From contig NZ_KK211292.1 in the NCBI RefSeq assembly GCF_000621505.1, positions 1 through 64,000 of the forward strand: DNA of 64,000 nt. The letters run 5' to 3'. Position numbers and translations under genes: made by a program. A model generated the notes under the pieces. The model saw only the letters and a list, made by a program, of their open reading frames with translations. It was not told the DNA's origin and searched no databases. This document shows positions 18,241 through 29,600 of the stretch, in pieces; within the stretch, counting starts at the first letter, position 1, and every line of letters starts with the position of its first letter. Source of the stretch: Ruminiclostridium cellobioparum DSM 1351 = ATCC 15832 (GTDB lineage Bacteria > Bacillota > Clostridia > Acetivibrionales > DSM-1351).

Positions 18241-18399
18241 GTTTAGAGGAATATAGATTGCTGGACTTATCGTTTCCTTTGGAGACAAAATAAATAATAT
18301 TAGATACTGTTCAATATTGTTATTTGTCTCTTCGGAAACTAAATGAGTATGGCGTAATATCGGTGGCTGGACTTATTGTTTCCTTTGGAGACTAAATCA
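18228..18399. repeat. 66 bp direct duplication spanning the rpmG stop, with a long hairpin
   Basis: 18228-18293 and 18334-18399 are aligned copies of equal length. Both start GGAAACTAAAT and share GCTGGACTTAT and GTTTCCTTTGGAGAC. The first includes the rpmG stop. Between the copies, GTTTCC..GAGACAAA (18272 onward) pairs with TTTGTCTC..GGAAAC (ending 18339), forming a long stem-loop in the rpmG-secE spacer. Confidence 0.7.
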
Positions 18400-18542
18400 T
18401 TCTGAAATCGCTGGCAATGTTTAATGGACCTTTTGTTTGGTTATACTTCTGCATAAGATCCATGATTATAGGAATTGTGTCAACAATTACTGTATAACTG
18501 CCAATTGATATTAAAAAAATATTTTATTGGGATGTGATTATG

Positions 18543-18773
18543 ATGGCTGAAAACGAGGTTAAAAAAGTGTCTCGCATTAAGCGAACCGGCCAGGGTATGG
18601 CAAGGCTATTCAGAGAAATAAGGGCCGAACTGAAAAAGGTTATATGGCCAAATAGGACTCAGCTGATAAACAATACCATTACGGTACTTATTTTCTGCCT
18701 GGTTGTTGGCGTAATAATATGGGCTGCAGATTTCGGTTTGACAGCATTGGCTGATGTTGTATTTACAAAATAG
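18543..18773 (+). CDS. secE: Preprotein translocase subunit SecE
   Basis: 76 residues with a basic N-terminus, the conserved amphipathic stretch REIRAELKKVIWPNRTQL (about 26-43), and one C-terminal membrane span (about 47-70), the short single-span SecE of Gram-positives. It clamps SecY in the protein-export channel. Two adjacent ATGs (18540, 18543) are possible; GGGATGTGAT lies just before, and the second ATG gives better spacing. It precedes nusG as in most bacteria. Confidence 0.95.
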   Translation: MAENEVKKVSRIKRTGQGMARLFREIRAELKKVIWPNRTQLINNTITVLIFCLVVGVIIWAADFGLTALADVVFTK

Positions 18774-18872
18774 CAGTTTAACGTCTTGTTAATATTAAAG
18801 TTCCGTCCGGGCTGGTGTGAACCGGCTTAATCGGGATGTTTTTTCCAAGGCTAATAGAATTAGAGGGAGGAC

Positions 18873-18884
18873 ATGGGGCTCTGA
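18873..18884 (+). other. Three-codon mini-ORF before nusG
   Basis: ATG GGG CTC TGA sits directly after AGGGAGG (18864-18870), the best ribosome site of the spacer, and is in frame with nusG 33 nt downstream. It could be a translated minimal uORF that modulates nusG initiation. Confidence 0.4.
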
Positions 18885-18905
18885 ATTGGTGGGCCTGTTT
18901 TTGAT

Positions 18906-19424
18906 ATGTCTGAGGATACTAAGTGGTATGTAGTTCATACTTATTCCGGGTATGAAAACAAAGTAAAGGCTAATCTTGAAAAGATAGTAGAAAACAGAGG
19001 CATGCAGGATTATATTGTCGATATCGTTGTTCCCATGGAAGAACAGATTGAGATTAAGGACGGCAAAAAGAAGGCAACACTTAAAAAGGTTTTTCCCGGA
19101 TATGTGCTTGTTAAAATGATTATGTCGGACGAGTCCTGGTATATAGTCAGAAACACCAGAGGAGTTACGGGTTTTGTCGGACCTGGATCCAAACCGGTAC
19201 CATTGTCCGATGATGAAGTAAAAGCAATGGGTGTTGAAGAATTTGCACCTGAGATAGACTATGATGTCAATGATAATGTTAGAGTTACGTCAGGCCCTCT
19301 GGAAAACTTTATCGGAATTGTTGAAGAGATCAATCTTGAAAAGAAAAAGGTTCGTGTTTCGGTATCCATGTTCGGAAGGGAAACTCCTGTAGAACTTGAA
19401 CTGACACAGATTATGAAAATATAG
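18906..19424 (+). CDS. nusG: Transcription termination/antitermination factor NusG
   Basis: 172 residues. The NGN domain begins TKWYVVHTYSGYENKVKANL, with the RNA-polymerase contact region FPGYVLVKM near 67. The KOW domain is at about 125-160 (VTSGPLENFIGIVEEI). It binds RNA polymerase and modulates pausing and termination. ATG 18906 gives the family-consensus start but has only GGTGGG about 11 nt upstream; a stronger AGGGAGG drives a tiny ORF just before (18873-18884). Confidence 0.97.
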   Translation: MSEDTKWYVVHTYSGYENKVKANLEKIVENRGMQDYIVDIVVPMEEQIEIKDGKKKATLKKVFPGYVLVKMIMSDESWYIVRNTRGVTGFVGPGSKPVPLSDDEVKAMGVEEFAPEIDYDVNDNVRVTSGPLENFIGIVEEINLEKKKVRVSVSMFGRETPVELELTQIMKI

Positions 19425-19429
19425 GCCAT

Positions 19430-19469
19430 AAGGCAGATAGAAAAGCATATGATGTTTTTCTGTCCTTTT
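19430..19469 (+). terminator. Weak terminator-like hairpin between nusG and rplK
   Basis: AAGGCAGATAGAAAA pairs imperfectly with TTTTTCTGTCCTTTT, which also provides a T-rich tail. It may only attenuate. Confidence 0.35.
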
Positions 19470-19494
19470 AATAAATAACTTATAAGCAATACCG

Positions 19495-19514
19495 GCGAAT
19501 ACACATGTGTTCGC
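19495..19514 (+). promoter_or_regulatory. Hairpin in the rplK leader, possible L1 target
   Basis: GCGAATACACATGTGTTCGC folds almost perfectly and ends 9 nt before the rplK ribosome site. L1 autoregulates the L11-L1 operon in other bacteria by binding this leader. The assignment here rests on position only. Confidence 0.35.
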
Positions 19515-19536
19515 AGAAAATTGGGAGGTGGAATTA

Positions 19537-19962
19537 ATGGCAAAGAAAATTGCAGGTTACGTAAAACTTCAGATTCCTGCGGGGAAAGCAACTCCGGCTC
19601 CACCGGTTGGACCAGCTTTAGGACAGCACGGCGTTAACATTATGGGTTTTTGTAAGGAATTCAATGAAAGAACAGCAAAAGACGCGGGACTTATAATCCC
19701 TGTTGTTATAACAGTTTATGCTGACAGATCTTTCTCCTTCATCACAAAGACTCCTCCGGCAGCTGTTCTTCTGAAAAAAGCATGCAAAATTGAAAGCGGC
19801 TCTGGTAAGCCAAACAAGGAGAAAGTTGCAAAGATCACCAAGGCGGAAGTTCGTAAAATTGCAGAAATGAAGATGCCCGACCTGAACGCGGCAAGCGTTG
19901 ATGCGGCAGCAAGTATGATAGCTGGTACAGCTCGCAGTATGGGTATCGTAGTAATAGACTAG
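19537..19962 (+). CDS. rplK: 50S ribosomal protein L11
   Basis: 141 residues, full length. The start [20 protein letters not shown] is the family consensus, with GGGAGGTG 6 nt upstream of ATG 19537. The [22 protein letters not shown] block and the C-terminal rRNA-binding domain ([10 protein letters not shown]) are intact. L11 forms the GTPase-associated centre with L10/L12. It is followed after 78 nt by rplA. Confidence 0.98.
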   Translation: MAKKIAGYVKLQIPAGKATPAPPVGPALGQHGVNIMGFCKEFNERTAKDAGLIIPVVITVYADRSFSFITKTPPAAVLLKKACKIESGSGKPNKEKVAKITKAEVRKIAEMKMPDLNAASVDAAASMIAGTARSMGIVVID

Positions 19963-20040
19963 TTTTTAAATTACTAGTTACAGTTTGTGGGAGGAAACAA
20001 GAGTTTCCGACAATAATCAACCACTTAAGGAGTGTGACGT

Positions 20041-20736
20041 ATGTTTAGAGGAAAGAAGTATCAAGAAAGTTCAAAACTTGTTGATAGACAAAAGCTTCAC
20101 GATCCGGCAGAGGCTCTCGACCTTACTCAGAAAACCGCAAAAGCAAAGTTTGATGAGACTGTCGAAGTTCATATAAAGCTCGGTGTTGACTCCAGACATG
20201 CAGACCAACAGGTAAGAGGTGCGGTAGTACTTCCTCACGGAACCGGTAAAAAGGTCAGAGTGTTGGTATTTGCAAAAGGAGACAAGGCAAAGGAAGCAGA
20301 ACAGGCCGGTGCTGAGTTCGTTGGTGCTGAAGAATTGGTAACAAAGATTCAGAATGAAAACTGGTTTGAATATGACGTAGTAGTTGCAACACCGGATATG
20401 ATGGGTGTTGTTGGTAGATTGGGTAAGGTGCTCGGTCCCAAGGGACTTATGCCAAATCCGAAAGCGGGTACTGTATCAATGGATGTAGCTAAAGCTATTG
20501 CCGATATCAAAGCCGGTAAAATTGAGTACAGACTTGACAAGACAAATATTATTCACTGTCCGATAGGAAAGGTTTCTTTTGGTACAGAGAAGTTAATGGA
20601 TAACTTCCATACGCTTCTTGGAGCAGTTATAAAGGCTAAGCCTTCCGCTGCCAAGGGACAATACCTGAGGAGTGTTGTAGTTTCTTCAACTATGGGACCC
20701 GGTGTTAAAATCAACCCCATAAAGGTTACTGAATAA
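20041..20736 (+). CDS. rplA: 50S ribosomal protein L1
   Basis: 231 residues, normal length. The signature [17 protein letters not shown] is present near residue 140, and [20 protein letters not shown] in domain II. AAGGAG lies 8 nt before ATG 20041. L1 forms the mobile stalk near the E site and represses its own operon in many bacteria. Confidence 0.98.
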   Translation: MFRGKKYQESSKLVDRQKLHDPAEALDLTQKTAKAKFDETVEVHIKLGVDSRHADQQVRGAVVLPHGTGKKVRVLVFAKGDKAKEAEQAGAEFVGAEELVTKIQNENWFEYDVVVATPDMMGVVGRLGKVLGPKGLMPNPKAGTVSMDVAKAIADIKAGKIEYRLDKTNIIHCPIGKVSFGTEKLMDNFHTLLGAVIKAKPSAAKGQYLRSVVVSSTMGPGVKINPIKVTE

Positions 20737-20829
20737 TAAACCTGGATGACTTCTAAAAATAAGTACTTTACAAAATGCTTGTTTAGTATTAATATATAAA
20801 AGGTCGGGCGATACATTTTTGTTTCGCTT

Positions 20830-21026
20830 TGAAATAGTGAGCCATAGACAGTGGGAGCCGGAGTAGCAATACCGAGGCCTAACAGATGCCTGCATCATCC
20901 CGCCGAGGTTGTGATCGTGAATTGTTAAGTCAGTTTGCGTCAGTTAATAAAATTACCATTGGTAACTTTTGAAACAGTTAATCACCCTTTGAATGTCTAT
21001 GTGCATGCAAAGGGTTTTTTATTTTT
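20830..21026 (+). promoter_or_regulatory. Ribosomal protein L10 leader with transcription attenuator
   Basis: The rplA-rplJ gap carries the L10(L12)4-binding leader signature: GAGCCATAGACAGTGGGAGCC (from 20840) and CCCGCCGAGGTTGTGATC (from 20899). It is followed by a terminator, ACCCTTTG...CAAAGGGTTTTTT (20984-21021). Known mechanism: excess L10-L12 binds the leader and promotes termination before rplJ. Confidence 0.8.
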
Positions 21027-21096
21027 GTTATATGATCAGGAAAAAATATTCTTTAATATATTTTTCTTACAAAAACCGCAAAAGGAGGTGGATGTT

Positions 21097-21630
21097 TTGC
21101 CTAGTAACAAAATTCTTGAACAAAAAAAGCAGGTAGTTGCCGATTTGACTGAAAAAGTTAAAGCAGCACAATCAATAGTATTGGCTGATTACAGAGGTTT
21201 GACCGTTGAGCAGGATACTGCATTGAGAAATGCTTTGAGAGCAGCTGGTGTGGAGTATAAAGTAGTTAAGAATACATTGACCAGTTTAGCTATGAAAGAA
21301 AGCGGACTGGAAGCTCTGGATCCTTTCTTGAATGGCCCTACTGCAATGGCACTCAGTTCAACTGATGCTGTGGCACCTGCAAAGGTTCTTTCAGATTTTG
21401 CCAAGAAGTTTGAAAAGCTCGAACTCAAGGTTGGTGTTGTTGAAGGTAAGGTTATTGATATCAATGGTATCAAGGCTCTTGCAGACTTGCCGTCACGTGA
21501 AGTCCTTATCGCGAAAGTATTGGGAGGCTTCAATGCTCCTATTTCCGGCTTCGTAAATGTATTGAACGGAAATATGAGAGGTTTGGTTGTAGCATTGAAT
21601 GCTATTGCTGAACAAAAAGCAAACGCTTAA
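21097..21630 (+). CDS. rplJ: 50S ribosomal protein L10
   Basis: 177 residues. The start is TTG 21097 (PSNKILEQKKQVVADLTEKV follows), placed 8 nt after AAAGGAGG; a longer upstream frame would run into the attenuator and is not conserved. The SIVLADYRGLTVEQDTALRNALR region and the C-terminal L12-binding helix are present. L10 is the base of the L12 stalk. Use of TTG for a highly expressed ribosomal gene is notable. Confidence 0.97.
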   Translation: MPSNKILEQKKQVVADLTEKVKAAQSIVLADYRGLTVEQDTALRNALRAAGVEYKVVKNTLTSLAMKESGLEALDPFLNGPTAMALSSTDAVAPAKVLSDFAKKFEKLELKVGVVEGKVIDINGIKALADLPSREVLIAKVLGGFNAPISGFVNVLNGNMRGLVVALNAIAEQKANA

Positions 21631-21735
21631 ATTAAATCAATAAATTAATAAATAAATTTTATTAATTATAAAGTTATTTAATTTGTTAAATTAAAAAAAT
21701 TAAAAATTAAAAAATTATTTGGAGGTAATTATACA

Positions 21736-22119
21736 ATGGCTAGCGAAAAAGTAACAAAATTAATTGAAGATGTAAAGGCTTTAACAGTATTGGAATTATC
21801 AGAACTCGTAAAGGCTCTTGAAGAAGAGTTTGGAGTATCAGCAGCGGCTCCTGTAGCAGTTGCAGCAGCTCCTGCAGCAGGTGGAGCAGCAGCTCCCGCA
21901 GAAGAAAAGACTGAATTCGATGTAATATTGAAGGAAGTTGGAGCAGACAAGATCAAGGTTATCAAAGTTGTTAGAGAAGCAACCGGTCTTGGTTTGAAAG
22001 AAGCTAAGGATCTCGTTGACGGAGCTCCTAAGACTATCAAGGAAAACGTTTCAAAGGATGAAGCTGCAGCAATCGAAGCTAAGTTCAAAGAAGTTGGAGC
22101 AACTGTTGAAATTAAATAA
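21736..22119 (+). CDS. rplL: 50S ribosomal protein L7/L12
   Basis: 127 residues. It has an N-terminal dimerisation helix, a strongly Ala/Pro-rich hinge (about 36-56), and the globular C-terminal domain with [20 protein letters not shown] near 76. TTGGAGG precedes ATG 21736. A terminator follows 55 nt after the stop, separating ribosomal genes from rpoBC. Confidence 0.98.
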   Translation: MASEKVTKLIEDVKALTVLELSELVKALEEEFGVSAAAPVAVAAAPAAGGAAAPAEEKTEFDVILKEVGADKIKVIKVVREATGLGLKEAKDLVDGAPKTIKENVSKDEAAAIEAKFKEVGATVEIK

Positions 22120-22173
22120 TATTATTGATTTCAAACCGGATTTCGCTGTTTAAAACGGCAATCCGGCAGTAAA

Positions 22174-22209
22174 AAGAGGCTACTCTTATTTAAGAGCGGC
22201 CTCTTTTTT
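22174..22209 (+). terminator. Terminator or attenuator after rplL
   Basis: AAGAGGC-TA-CTCTT, loop ATTT, AAGAG-CG-GCCTCTT, then a T-run. It lies between the ribosomal genes and rpoBC and would set their ratio. Confidence 0.85.
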
Positions 22210-22340
22210 CAAAGTATGAAATTAGGATATGCTCAGGTTCTTTCTGGCTGGAATAAGGTGTATTCCCTTGAAGCAGAAGCTTGGGTAAATGTGTATTTAA
22301 AAACAAATAAAAAAACGCATTTATTAATACGTTTTAGCAA

Positions 22341-22369
22341 TTGACAAGCAGTATTAACTATGGTATCAT
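22341..22369 (+). promoter_or_regulatory. SigmaA-type promoter for rpoBC
   Basis: TTGACA (22341-22346), an exact 17 bp spacer, TATCAT (22364-22369). It implies a leader of about 500 nt before rpoB. Confidence 0.75.
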
Positions 22370-22375
22370 TATACA

Positions 22376-22874
22376 CTGCATTAAAATTATGTTATTAGAC
22401 CCAAATGGGAAATTTCTTGTTTTTACTTATATAATATTATAGCATGAGCTGTAATAAAAATGCAACAATACGAATAAACAAGACAATAATTGTTAATAAT
22501 ATTTTAATGTCTGCGAATCTGTTAAAAACTGAATATTAGTTATTATAGCTACAAGGTTCAGTATGCGTATTTTTGAAAATTATATACAACCTAAATTACT
22601 GGTATATTATTGTTTTTAATACGGGATTTGGGTGCGGTACAAATAATAAAACCTTTCCTTATAGGGCTGTTATTGGTACTCACAGCTTTAAGTGTTTTGA
22701 TTTATGATTTCCCATAATATAATTCTAATTATGTGAAATTTTAATAATATTCCCAAAGAGTCTGACGACTAAATAATTCATGAATACGTTATGGAAACGG
22801 CAATTGAATAATATATTCATAAAATTTTTCAGTCAGATTCTTGTAAAGTCATAAGTTTATGAGGTGATATAAAT
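22376..22874 (+). promoter_or_regulatory. Long AT-rich rpoB leader with a distal stem
   Basis: No reading frame is credible here. AAGAGTCTGAC (22756-22766) pairs with GTCAGATTCTT (22832-22842), enclosing smaller ATGAATA/TATTCAT pairings just before the rpoB ribosome site. No known leader family is recognised. Confidence 0.45.
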
Positions 22875-25800
22875 ATGGTACAACCCGTAAAATTGGGTAG
22901 AAACACCAGGATGAGTTACTCTAAAATTCAAGAAGTCGTTGAAATGCCAAACCTGATTGAGGTCCAGAAGAATTCATATCAGTGGTTTTTGGACGAAGGT
23001 CTCAGAGAAGTTTTCAGAGATATATCTCCAATTATGGATTACACCGGAAACCTTATCTTGGATTTTGTTGATTACTCGCTTGATGACACACCAAAGTACA
23101 GTGTCGAAGAATGCAAGGAGAGAGACACTACATACTCTGCTCCCCTCAAGGCGAAGGTCAGATTAATTAACAAGGAATCCGGAGAAGTTAAGGAACAGGA
23201 AATCTTTATGGGTGATTTCCCGTTAATGACAGACAACGGTACCTTTATAATTAACGGTGCAGAGCGTGTAATTGTAAGTCAGCTCGTCAGATCGCCTGGT
23301 ATTTACTATTCAATGAAGTTTGACCGTGTAGGTAAGAAGTTGTACTCTAATACAGTAATCCCGAACAGGGGTGCATGGCTTGAATATGAGACAGATTCCA
23401 ATGATATCCTGTCGGTAAGAATCGACAGAACAAGGAAACTGCCTCTTACAGTGCTGTTAAGGGCTTTGGGCTATGGTACTGATTACGAGATTACGCAATT
23501 ACTTGGGGAAGATGAAAGAATCCTTGCGACCATTCAAAAGGATAATGCAAAGACCAGCGAGGAAGGTCTGCTTGAAATATACAAGAGATTGAGACCTGGA
23601 GAGCCTCCTACGGTTGACAGCGCAAAGACTCTTTTAAACAGCTTGTTTTTTGATGCAAAAAGATACGATCTTGCCAAATTCGGCAGGTTTAAATTTAATA
23701 AGAAGCTTTCCATATCCAATATGATCAGCGGGCAGATAGCTGCTGAGAATATTGCTTCGGCAGAAACCGGTGAGGTGCTGGTGGAGGCCGGTGAGGTTAT
23801 AAGCAGAGAAAAGGCTGAAACAGTTCAAAATTCAGGAGTAAACGTTGTATTTGTCACCGTAGAGGGAAAATCCGTCAAGGTTATCGGTAACAATACTGTT
23901 GACATACGCTCTTTTGTTGATTTTGATGTTACTGATTTAGGGATAACCGAAAAAGTCCAATACAAGGTTCTGAAGGAAATACTTGACAGCAACAGCGGAA
24001 AAGATCAGATCAAAAAGGCTCTTGCCGAAAGGATCAACGATCTTATTCCAAAACATATAACAATAGATGATATCATCTCCTCAATAAGCTATATAATAAA
24101 TCTTGACTATGGTATCGGTACGATTGATGATATCGACCATCTGGGTAACAGAAGACTGCGTTCGGTGGGTGAATTGCTCCAGAACCAGTTCAGGATAGGT
24201 TTGTCCAGAATGGAAAGGGTTGTGAGAGAAAGAATGACTATACAGGATATAGACATTGTGACTCCTCAGGCTCTCATAAATATCAGACCTGTTGCCGCAT
24301 CAATAAAAGAGTTTTTTGGAAGCAGCCAGTTGTCACAGTTCATGGACCAGACAAATCCGCTTGCAGAATTAACTCACAAGAGGAGATTGAGCGCTCTGGG
24401 ACCCGGTGGTTTGAGCAGAGAGAGAGCGGGCTTTGAAGTCCGTGACGTTCACCACTCCCACTATGGCCGTATGTGTCCCATAGAAACTCCAGAAGGACCG
24501 AACATAGGTCTGATAGGTTCTTTGAGTACCTATGCGAGAGTTAACGAATACGGTTTTATTGAATCACCATACAGAATAGTTGACAAGGAAAACAGAAGGG
24601 TTACGGATAAGATTGTATACCTTACCGCCGACGTGGAAGATCCTTTTATAGTAGCCCAGGCTACAGAACCTCTGGATGAAGAGGGCAGATTTAAATCAAA
24701 CAAGGTTATTACCAGATACAAGCATGAAATACTGGAAGTCGAAAGCAACAAAGTGGATTACATGGACGTATCACCCAAGCAGATGGTTTCTGTTGCGACT
24801 GCAATGATTCCGTTCCTTGAAAACGATGATGCCAACCGTGCCCTCATGGGTTCCAACATGCAGCGTCAGGCCGTGCCTCTTATAAAGGCCGATTCTCCAA
24901 TAGTCGGTACAGGTATAGAGTACACAGCAGCCAGAGACTCAGGTGTTTGCGTCATTGCTAAAAATCCGGGTGTCGTTGACAAGGTATCGGCAAGTGAAAT
25001 AACCATCAAGACCAAGAGCGGGCAAAAGGATGTATACAAGCTTCTCAAATACATGCGTTCAAACCAGGGCACCTGTCTGAACCAGAGACCTATCGTAAGA
25101 AAAGGTGAGGTTGTTGAGAAGGGCGATATTATAGCTGACGGTCCTTCAACCGACAATGGTGAAATTGCACTGGGAAGAAATATCCTCATAGGCTTTATGA
25201 CCTGGGAAGGATATAACTACGAGGATGCCATCCTCATAAATGAAAAGCTTGTTAAGGAAGACGTATATACTTCAATCCACATTGAGGAATACGAGGCCGA
25301 ATCCAGAGATACCAAGCTGGGACCTGAAGAAATCACCAGGGATATTCCGAATGTGGGAGAAGAAGCCTTAAAGGACCTGGATGACAGAGGAATAATCAGA
25401 ATAGGCGCCGAGGTTCGTGCAGGAGATATTCTGGTAGGTAAGGTCACTCCGAAGGGAGAAACCGAACTTACTGCCGAAGAACGCCTATTGAGAGCCATAT
25501 TCGGTGAAAAGGCGAGAGAAGTCCGTGATACCTCCCTGAGAGTACCTCACGGTGAATCGGGTATTATTGTGGACGTTAAGGTATTTACCCGTGAGAATGG
25601 CGATGAACTGCCGCCCGGAGTAAATCAGCTGGTCAGATGTTATATCGCCCAGAAGAGAAAGATTTCCGTTGGTGACAAGATGGCGGGAAGACATGGTAAC
25701 AAGGGTGTTATTTCAAGAATACTCCCTGAGGAAGACATGCCGTTCCTTCCTGATGGAACTCCTTTGGAAATAGTTTTAAATCCTCTCGGCGTTCCTTCAC

Positions 25801-26615
25801 GTATGAATATCGGTCAGGTGCTTGAAGTGCATCTGGGTTTTGCAGCCAAGGCTCTGGGCTGGAAAATTGCCACACCTGTATTCGACGGTGCAACCGAAGA
25901 GGACATTAAAGACACGCTGATCCATGCGGGTAAAGATCCCGACGGCAAGACCGTGCTTTATGACGGAAGAACCGGTGAACCCTTCGACAACAGGGTAACC
26001 GTTGGATATATGTACTACCTTAAACTGGCTCACTTGGTTGACGATAAGATACATGCCCGTTCAACAGGTCCATATTCGCTTGTAACTCAGCAGCCTCTCG
26101 GAGGTAAAGCCCAGTTCGGCGGACAGAGATTTGGAGAAATGGAAGTTTGGGCACTGGAAGCATATGGTGCTTCATATACCCTCCAGGAAATCCTTACCGT
26201 TAAATCGGATGACGTTGTAGGTAGAGTTAAGACTTATGAATCAATCGTTAAGGGTGAAAACATTCCTGAACCTGGAATACCTGAGTCCTTTAAAGTTCTT
26301 ATCAAGGAACTCCAGAGCCTTGCGCTGGATGTCAAGGTGTACTCTGAAGAACAGGGAGAAATTGCCATTAAGGAATCGGTTGATGACGATCTTGAAGAGT
26401 TGAATGTAAACATCGAGGGCAGAGAAGACGAAGTTGTTATCACAAACGATTTTGATGATGATTTGAGGGACGATGTCCTTGAGGATGATCTGGATATTGA
26501 TGATCTTGATATCGGAAGCATCAGCACAGGAGATAATCTTGAAGAGGAATTGACGGATGAATTATTTGCCGATGACGAAGCGCTTGGTGAAGACTTTGAC
26601 GATGAGGATTTTTAA
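22875..26615 (+). CDS. rpoB: RNA polymerase beta subunit
   Basis: 1246 residues. Landmarks in order: PRSRIPNRG-type fork region ([14 protein letters not shown] near 160), the rifampicin pocket ([19 protein letters not shown] then [13 protein letters not shown], about 480-515), [20 protein letters not shown], the active-site lysine region [12 protein letters not shown] (near 935), and [20 protein letters not shown] near the C-terminus. A strongly acidic tail of about 70 residues follows. The D, H and S positions commonly mutated in rifampicin resistance are wild type. GAGGTGAT precedes ATG 22875. Confidence 0.98.
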   Translation: MVQPVKLGRNTRMSYSKIQEVVEMPNLIEVQKNSYQWFLDEGLREVFRDISPIMDYTGNLILDFVDYSLDDTPKYSVEECKERDTTYSAPLKAKVRLINKESGEVKEQEIFMGDFPLMTDNGTFIINGAERVIVSQLVRSPGIYYSMKFDRVGKKLYSNTVIPNRGAWLEYETDSNDILSVRIDRTRKLPLTVLLRALGYGTDYEITQLLGEDERILATIQKDNAKTSEEGLLEIYKRLRPGEPPTVDSAKTLLNSLFFDAKRYDLAKFGRFKFNKKLSISNMISGQIAAENIASAETGEVLVEAGEVISREKAETVQNSGVNVVFVTVEGKSVKVIGNNTVDIRSFVDFDVTDLGITEKVQYKVLKEILDSNSGKDQIKKALAERINDLIPKHITIDDIISSISYIINLDYGIGTIDDIDHLGNRRLRSVGELLQNQFRIGLSRMERVVRERMTIQDIDIVTPQALINIRPVAASIKEFFGSSQLSQFMDQTNPLAELTHKRRLSALGPGGLSRERAGFEVRDVHHSHYGRMCPIETPEGPNIGLIGSLSTYARVNEYGFIESPYRIVDKENRRVTDKIVYLTADVEDPFIVAQATEPLDEEGRFKSNKVITRYKHEILEVESNKVDYMDVSPKQMVSVATAMIPFLENDDANRALMGSNMQRQAVPLIKADSPIVGTGIEYTAARDSGVCVIAKNPGVVDKVSASEITIKTKSGQKDVYKLLKYMRSNQGTCLNQRPIVRKGEVVEKGDIIADGPSTDNGEIALGRNILIGFMTWEGYNYEDAILINEKLVKEDVYTSIHIEEYEAESRDTKLGPEEITRDIPNVGEEALKDLDDRGIIRIGAEVRAGDILVGKVTPKGETELTAEERLLRAIFGEKAREVRDTSLRVPHGESGIIVDVKVFTRENGDELPPGVNQLVRCYIAQKRKISVGDKMAGRHGNKGVISRILPEEDMPFLPDGTPLEIVLNPLGVPSRMNIGQVLEVHLGFAAKALGWKIATPVFDGATEEDIKDTLIHAGKDPDGKTVLYDGRTGEPFDNRVTVGYMYYLKLAHLVDDKIHARSTGPYSLVTQQPLGGKAQFGGQRFGEMEVWALEAYGASYTLQEILTVKSDDVVGRVKTYESIVKGENIPEPGIPESFKVLIKELQSLALDVKVYSEEQGEIAIKESVDDDLEELNVNIEGREDEVVITNDFDDDLRDDVLEDDLDIDDLDIGSISTGDNLEEELTDELFADDEALGEDFDDEDF

Positions 26616-26634
26616 GGAAGGGAGATAAGCTATT

Positions 26635-29600
26635 ATGTTTGAACTGAACAATTTTGATTCTATTAAAATAGGATTAGCTTCTCCGGAAAAGGTCAGAGAA
26701 TGGTCAAAAGGTGAAGTAAAAAAACCTGAAACAATTAACTATAGAACTTTAAAGCCGGAAAGAGACGGATTATTCTGCGAAAGGATTTTCGGACCTCAAA
26801 AGGACTGGGAATGCCACTGCGGAAAATATAAGAGAATCAGATACAAGGGAATTGTTTGCGACAGATGCGGAGTTGAAGTTACCCGTTCAAAGGTAAGAAG
26901 AGAAAGAATGGGTCACATCGAGCTTGCTGCACCGGTTTCACATATCTGGTATTTCAAGGGCATACCCAGCAGAATGGGTTTGATTCTTGATATGTCCCCA
27001 AGATCACTTGAAAAGATCTTGTACTTCGCTTCTTACGTGGTAATCGATCCTGGACAGACACCATTGTCCAAGAAACAGGTGCTTACCGAGAAGGAATACA
27101 GGGACAGTGTTGAAAAATTCGGGCTCAGCTTTAAGGCTGCAATGGGCGCAGAAGCGGTCAAGGAACTGCTGATGGAGATTGACCTGGAAAGCCTTTCAAA
27201 AGAGCTGAGAAACGACCTGGTGGATTCTACAGGGCAAAAGAGGATCAGAGCAGTAAAAAGATTGGAAGTTGTTGAAGCTTTCAGACTGTCGGGAAACCGT
27301 CCTGAATGGATGATTCTTGATGTTGTGCCTGTTATACCTCCGGAATTAAGACCGATGGTACAGCTGGACGGCGGAAGATTTGCAACCTCGGACTTAAATG
27401 ACCTTTACAGAAGAGTTATAAACAGAAATAACAGATTAAAGAGACTTCTTGATTTAGGAGCCCCTGATATAATTGTCAGAAACGAAAAGCGTATGCTCCA
27501 GGAAGCTGTGGATGCGCTCATAGATAACGGAAGAAGAGGGCGTCCTGTTACCGGTCCCGGAAACAGACCGCTCAAGTCCCTGTCGGATATGCTTAAAGGA
27601 AAGCAGGGGCGTTTCCGTCAGAACTTGCTGGGTAAGCGTGTTGACTACTCGGGACGTTCGGTTATCGTCGTGGGACCGGACCTTAAGATATTCCAGTGCG
27701 GCTTGCCAAAGGAAATGGCTCTTGAACTGTTCAAGCCTTTCGTTATGAAAAAGCTGGTTAACGATGGTCTGGCGCACAACATAAAGAGTGCCAAGAGAAT
27801 GGTCGAAAGAGTCAGAAATGAAGTTTGGGACGTACTGGAAGAAGTAATCAAGGAGCATCCGGTATTGCTCAACCGTGCGCCGACACTTCACAGACTCGGT
27901 ATACAGGCCTTTGAACCTGTGCTTGTTGAAGGCAGGGCATTAAAGCTCCATCCTCTGGTATGCTCGGCTTACAATGCCGACTTTGACGGTGACCAGATGG
28001 CCGTTCATGTGCCTTTGTCAGCCGAAGCGCAGTCGGAGGCAAGATTCCTCATGCTGTCGGCAAACAACCTGCTGGCACCGAAGGATGGCAAGCCTATAAC
28101 CGTTCCTACCCAGGATATGGTTTTGGGAAGCTACTACCTGACAATTGAAAAACCAAACGAACCCGGAGACGGCAAGGTATTCGGAAGCATGGACGAAGTG
28201 CTGATGGCCTACCAGGAAGGAGTCCTCGGACTTCATGCACAGATCAGGGTCCGTATTGAAAAGCTGATTGACGGAGTAATGAAGAAAAGCCTTATCGCGT
28301 GTACTGCGGGCAGGCTGATATTTAATGAAGCAATTCCTCAGGATTTGGGTTTTGTTGACAGAACTGACCCGGATAAGAAGTTTGACCTGGAAATTAACTT
28401 CCTGGTTGGAAAGAAGGAGCTTGGCAAGATCATTGACAAATGCATCAGAGTTCACGGTACTACCAAGACTGCAGTTATTCTTGACAAGATAAAGGCTCTG
28501 GGCTTCAAGTACTCAACAAAAGGAGCCATAACCATCAGCGTATCCGATATGGTTATACCTGAAATTAAGAAACAGTATTTGCAGGAAACTGAAAATACAA
28601 TTGATAATATAGTTAAGCAGTACAAGAGAGGTCTTATCTCCAACGAAGAAAGATACAACTCGGTTATCAGCGCCTGGACCGAGACCGGTGAAAATATTAC
28701 CAAAGCTCTTATTGACAACCTTGACAGGTTCAACCCTGTTTACATGATGTCCCAATCAGGAGCGAGAGGTAATATCAACCAGATCAAACAGCTGGCCGGT
28801 ATGAGAGGTTTGATGGCCGATACCTCTGGTAAGACCATCGAGATACCTATAAAATCAAACTTCCGTGAAGGACTTAACGTTCTGGAATTCTTTATTTCAA
28901 CTCACGGAGCCAGAAAGGGTCTGGCCGATACGGCCCTCAGAACTGCCGACTCAGGTTACCTCACAAGACGTCTTGTTGACGTATCACAGGATGTTATAGT
29001 AAGAGAACTTGACTGCGGAACCGATAAGGGTATCGAAATAGGCGATGTAAAGGACGGCACTGAGGTAATAGAACCATTGTCCGAGAGACTTGTAGGCAGA
29101 TACACCATTGAAGATGTATTTGATCCTGCCACCGGAGAATTGATTCATGCCAAGGATGATGTTATAAACGAAAAGATTGCTGACAGGATAGTTAATGCAG
29201 GTATAAAGAAAATAAAAATCAGATCAGTCCTCACCTGTCACTCGGAAGTTGGAATCTGTGCAAAATGTTACGGCGCCAACCTTGCTACAGGCGATGCAGT
29301 CAATGTGGGTGAAGCTGTGGGTATTATCGCGGCCCAGTCCATAGGTGAGCCTGGTACACAGCTTACAATGAGAACCTTCCACACCGGCGGTGTTGCGGGT
29401 GACGATATCACACAGGGTCTCCCCCGTGTTGAGGAATTGTTTGAAGCAAGAAGACCAAAAGGTCTTGCAATAATTTCTGAAATAGCCGGTGCTGTTAAGT
29501 TATCCGACTCGAAGAAAAAGAGAGAGGTTATCATAACGGCAGAAGACGGTGAAACCAAATCCTACCAGATACCTTACGGATCCAGAATAAAGGTATATGA

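Noticed and set aside
22120-22874. tRNA or small-RNA gene in the rplL-rpoB gap
   Set aside because: No cloverleaf or GGTTCGA-type T-arm could be found on either strand.
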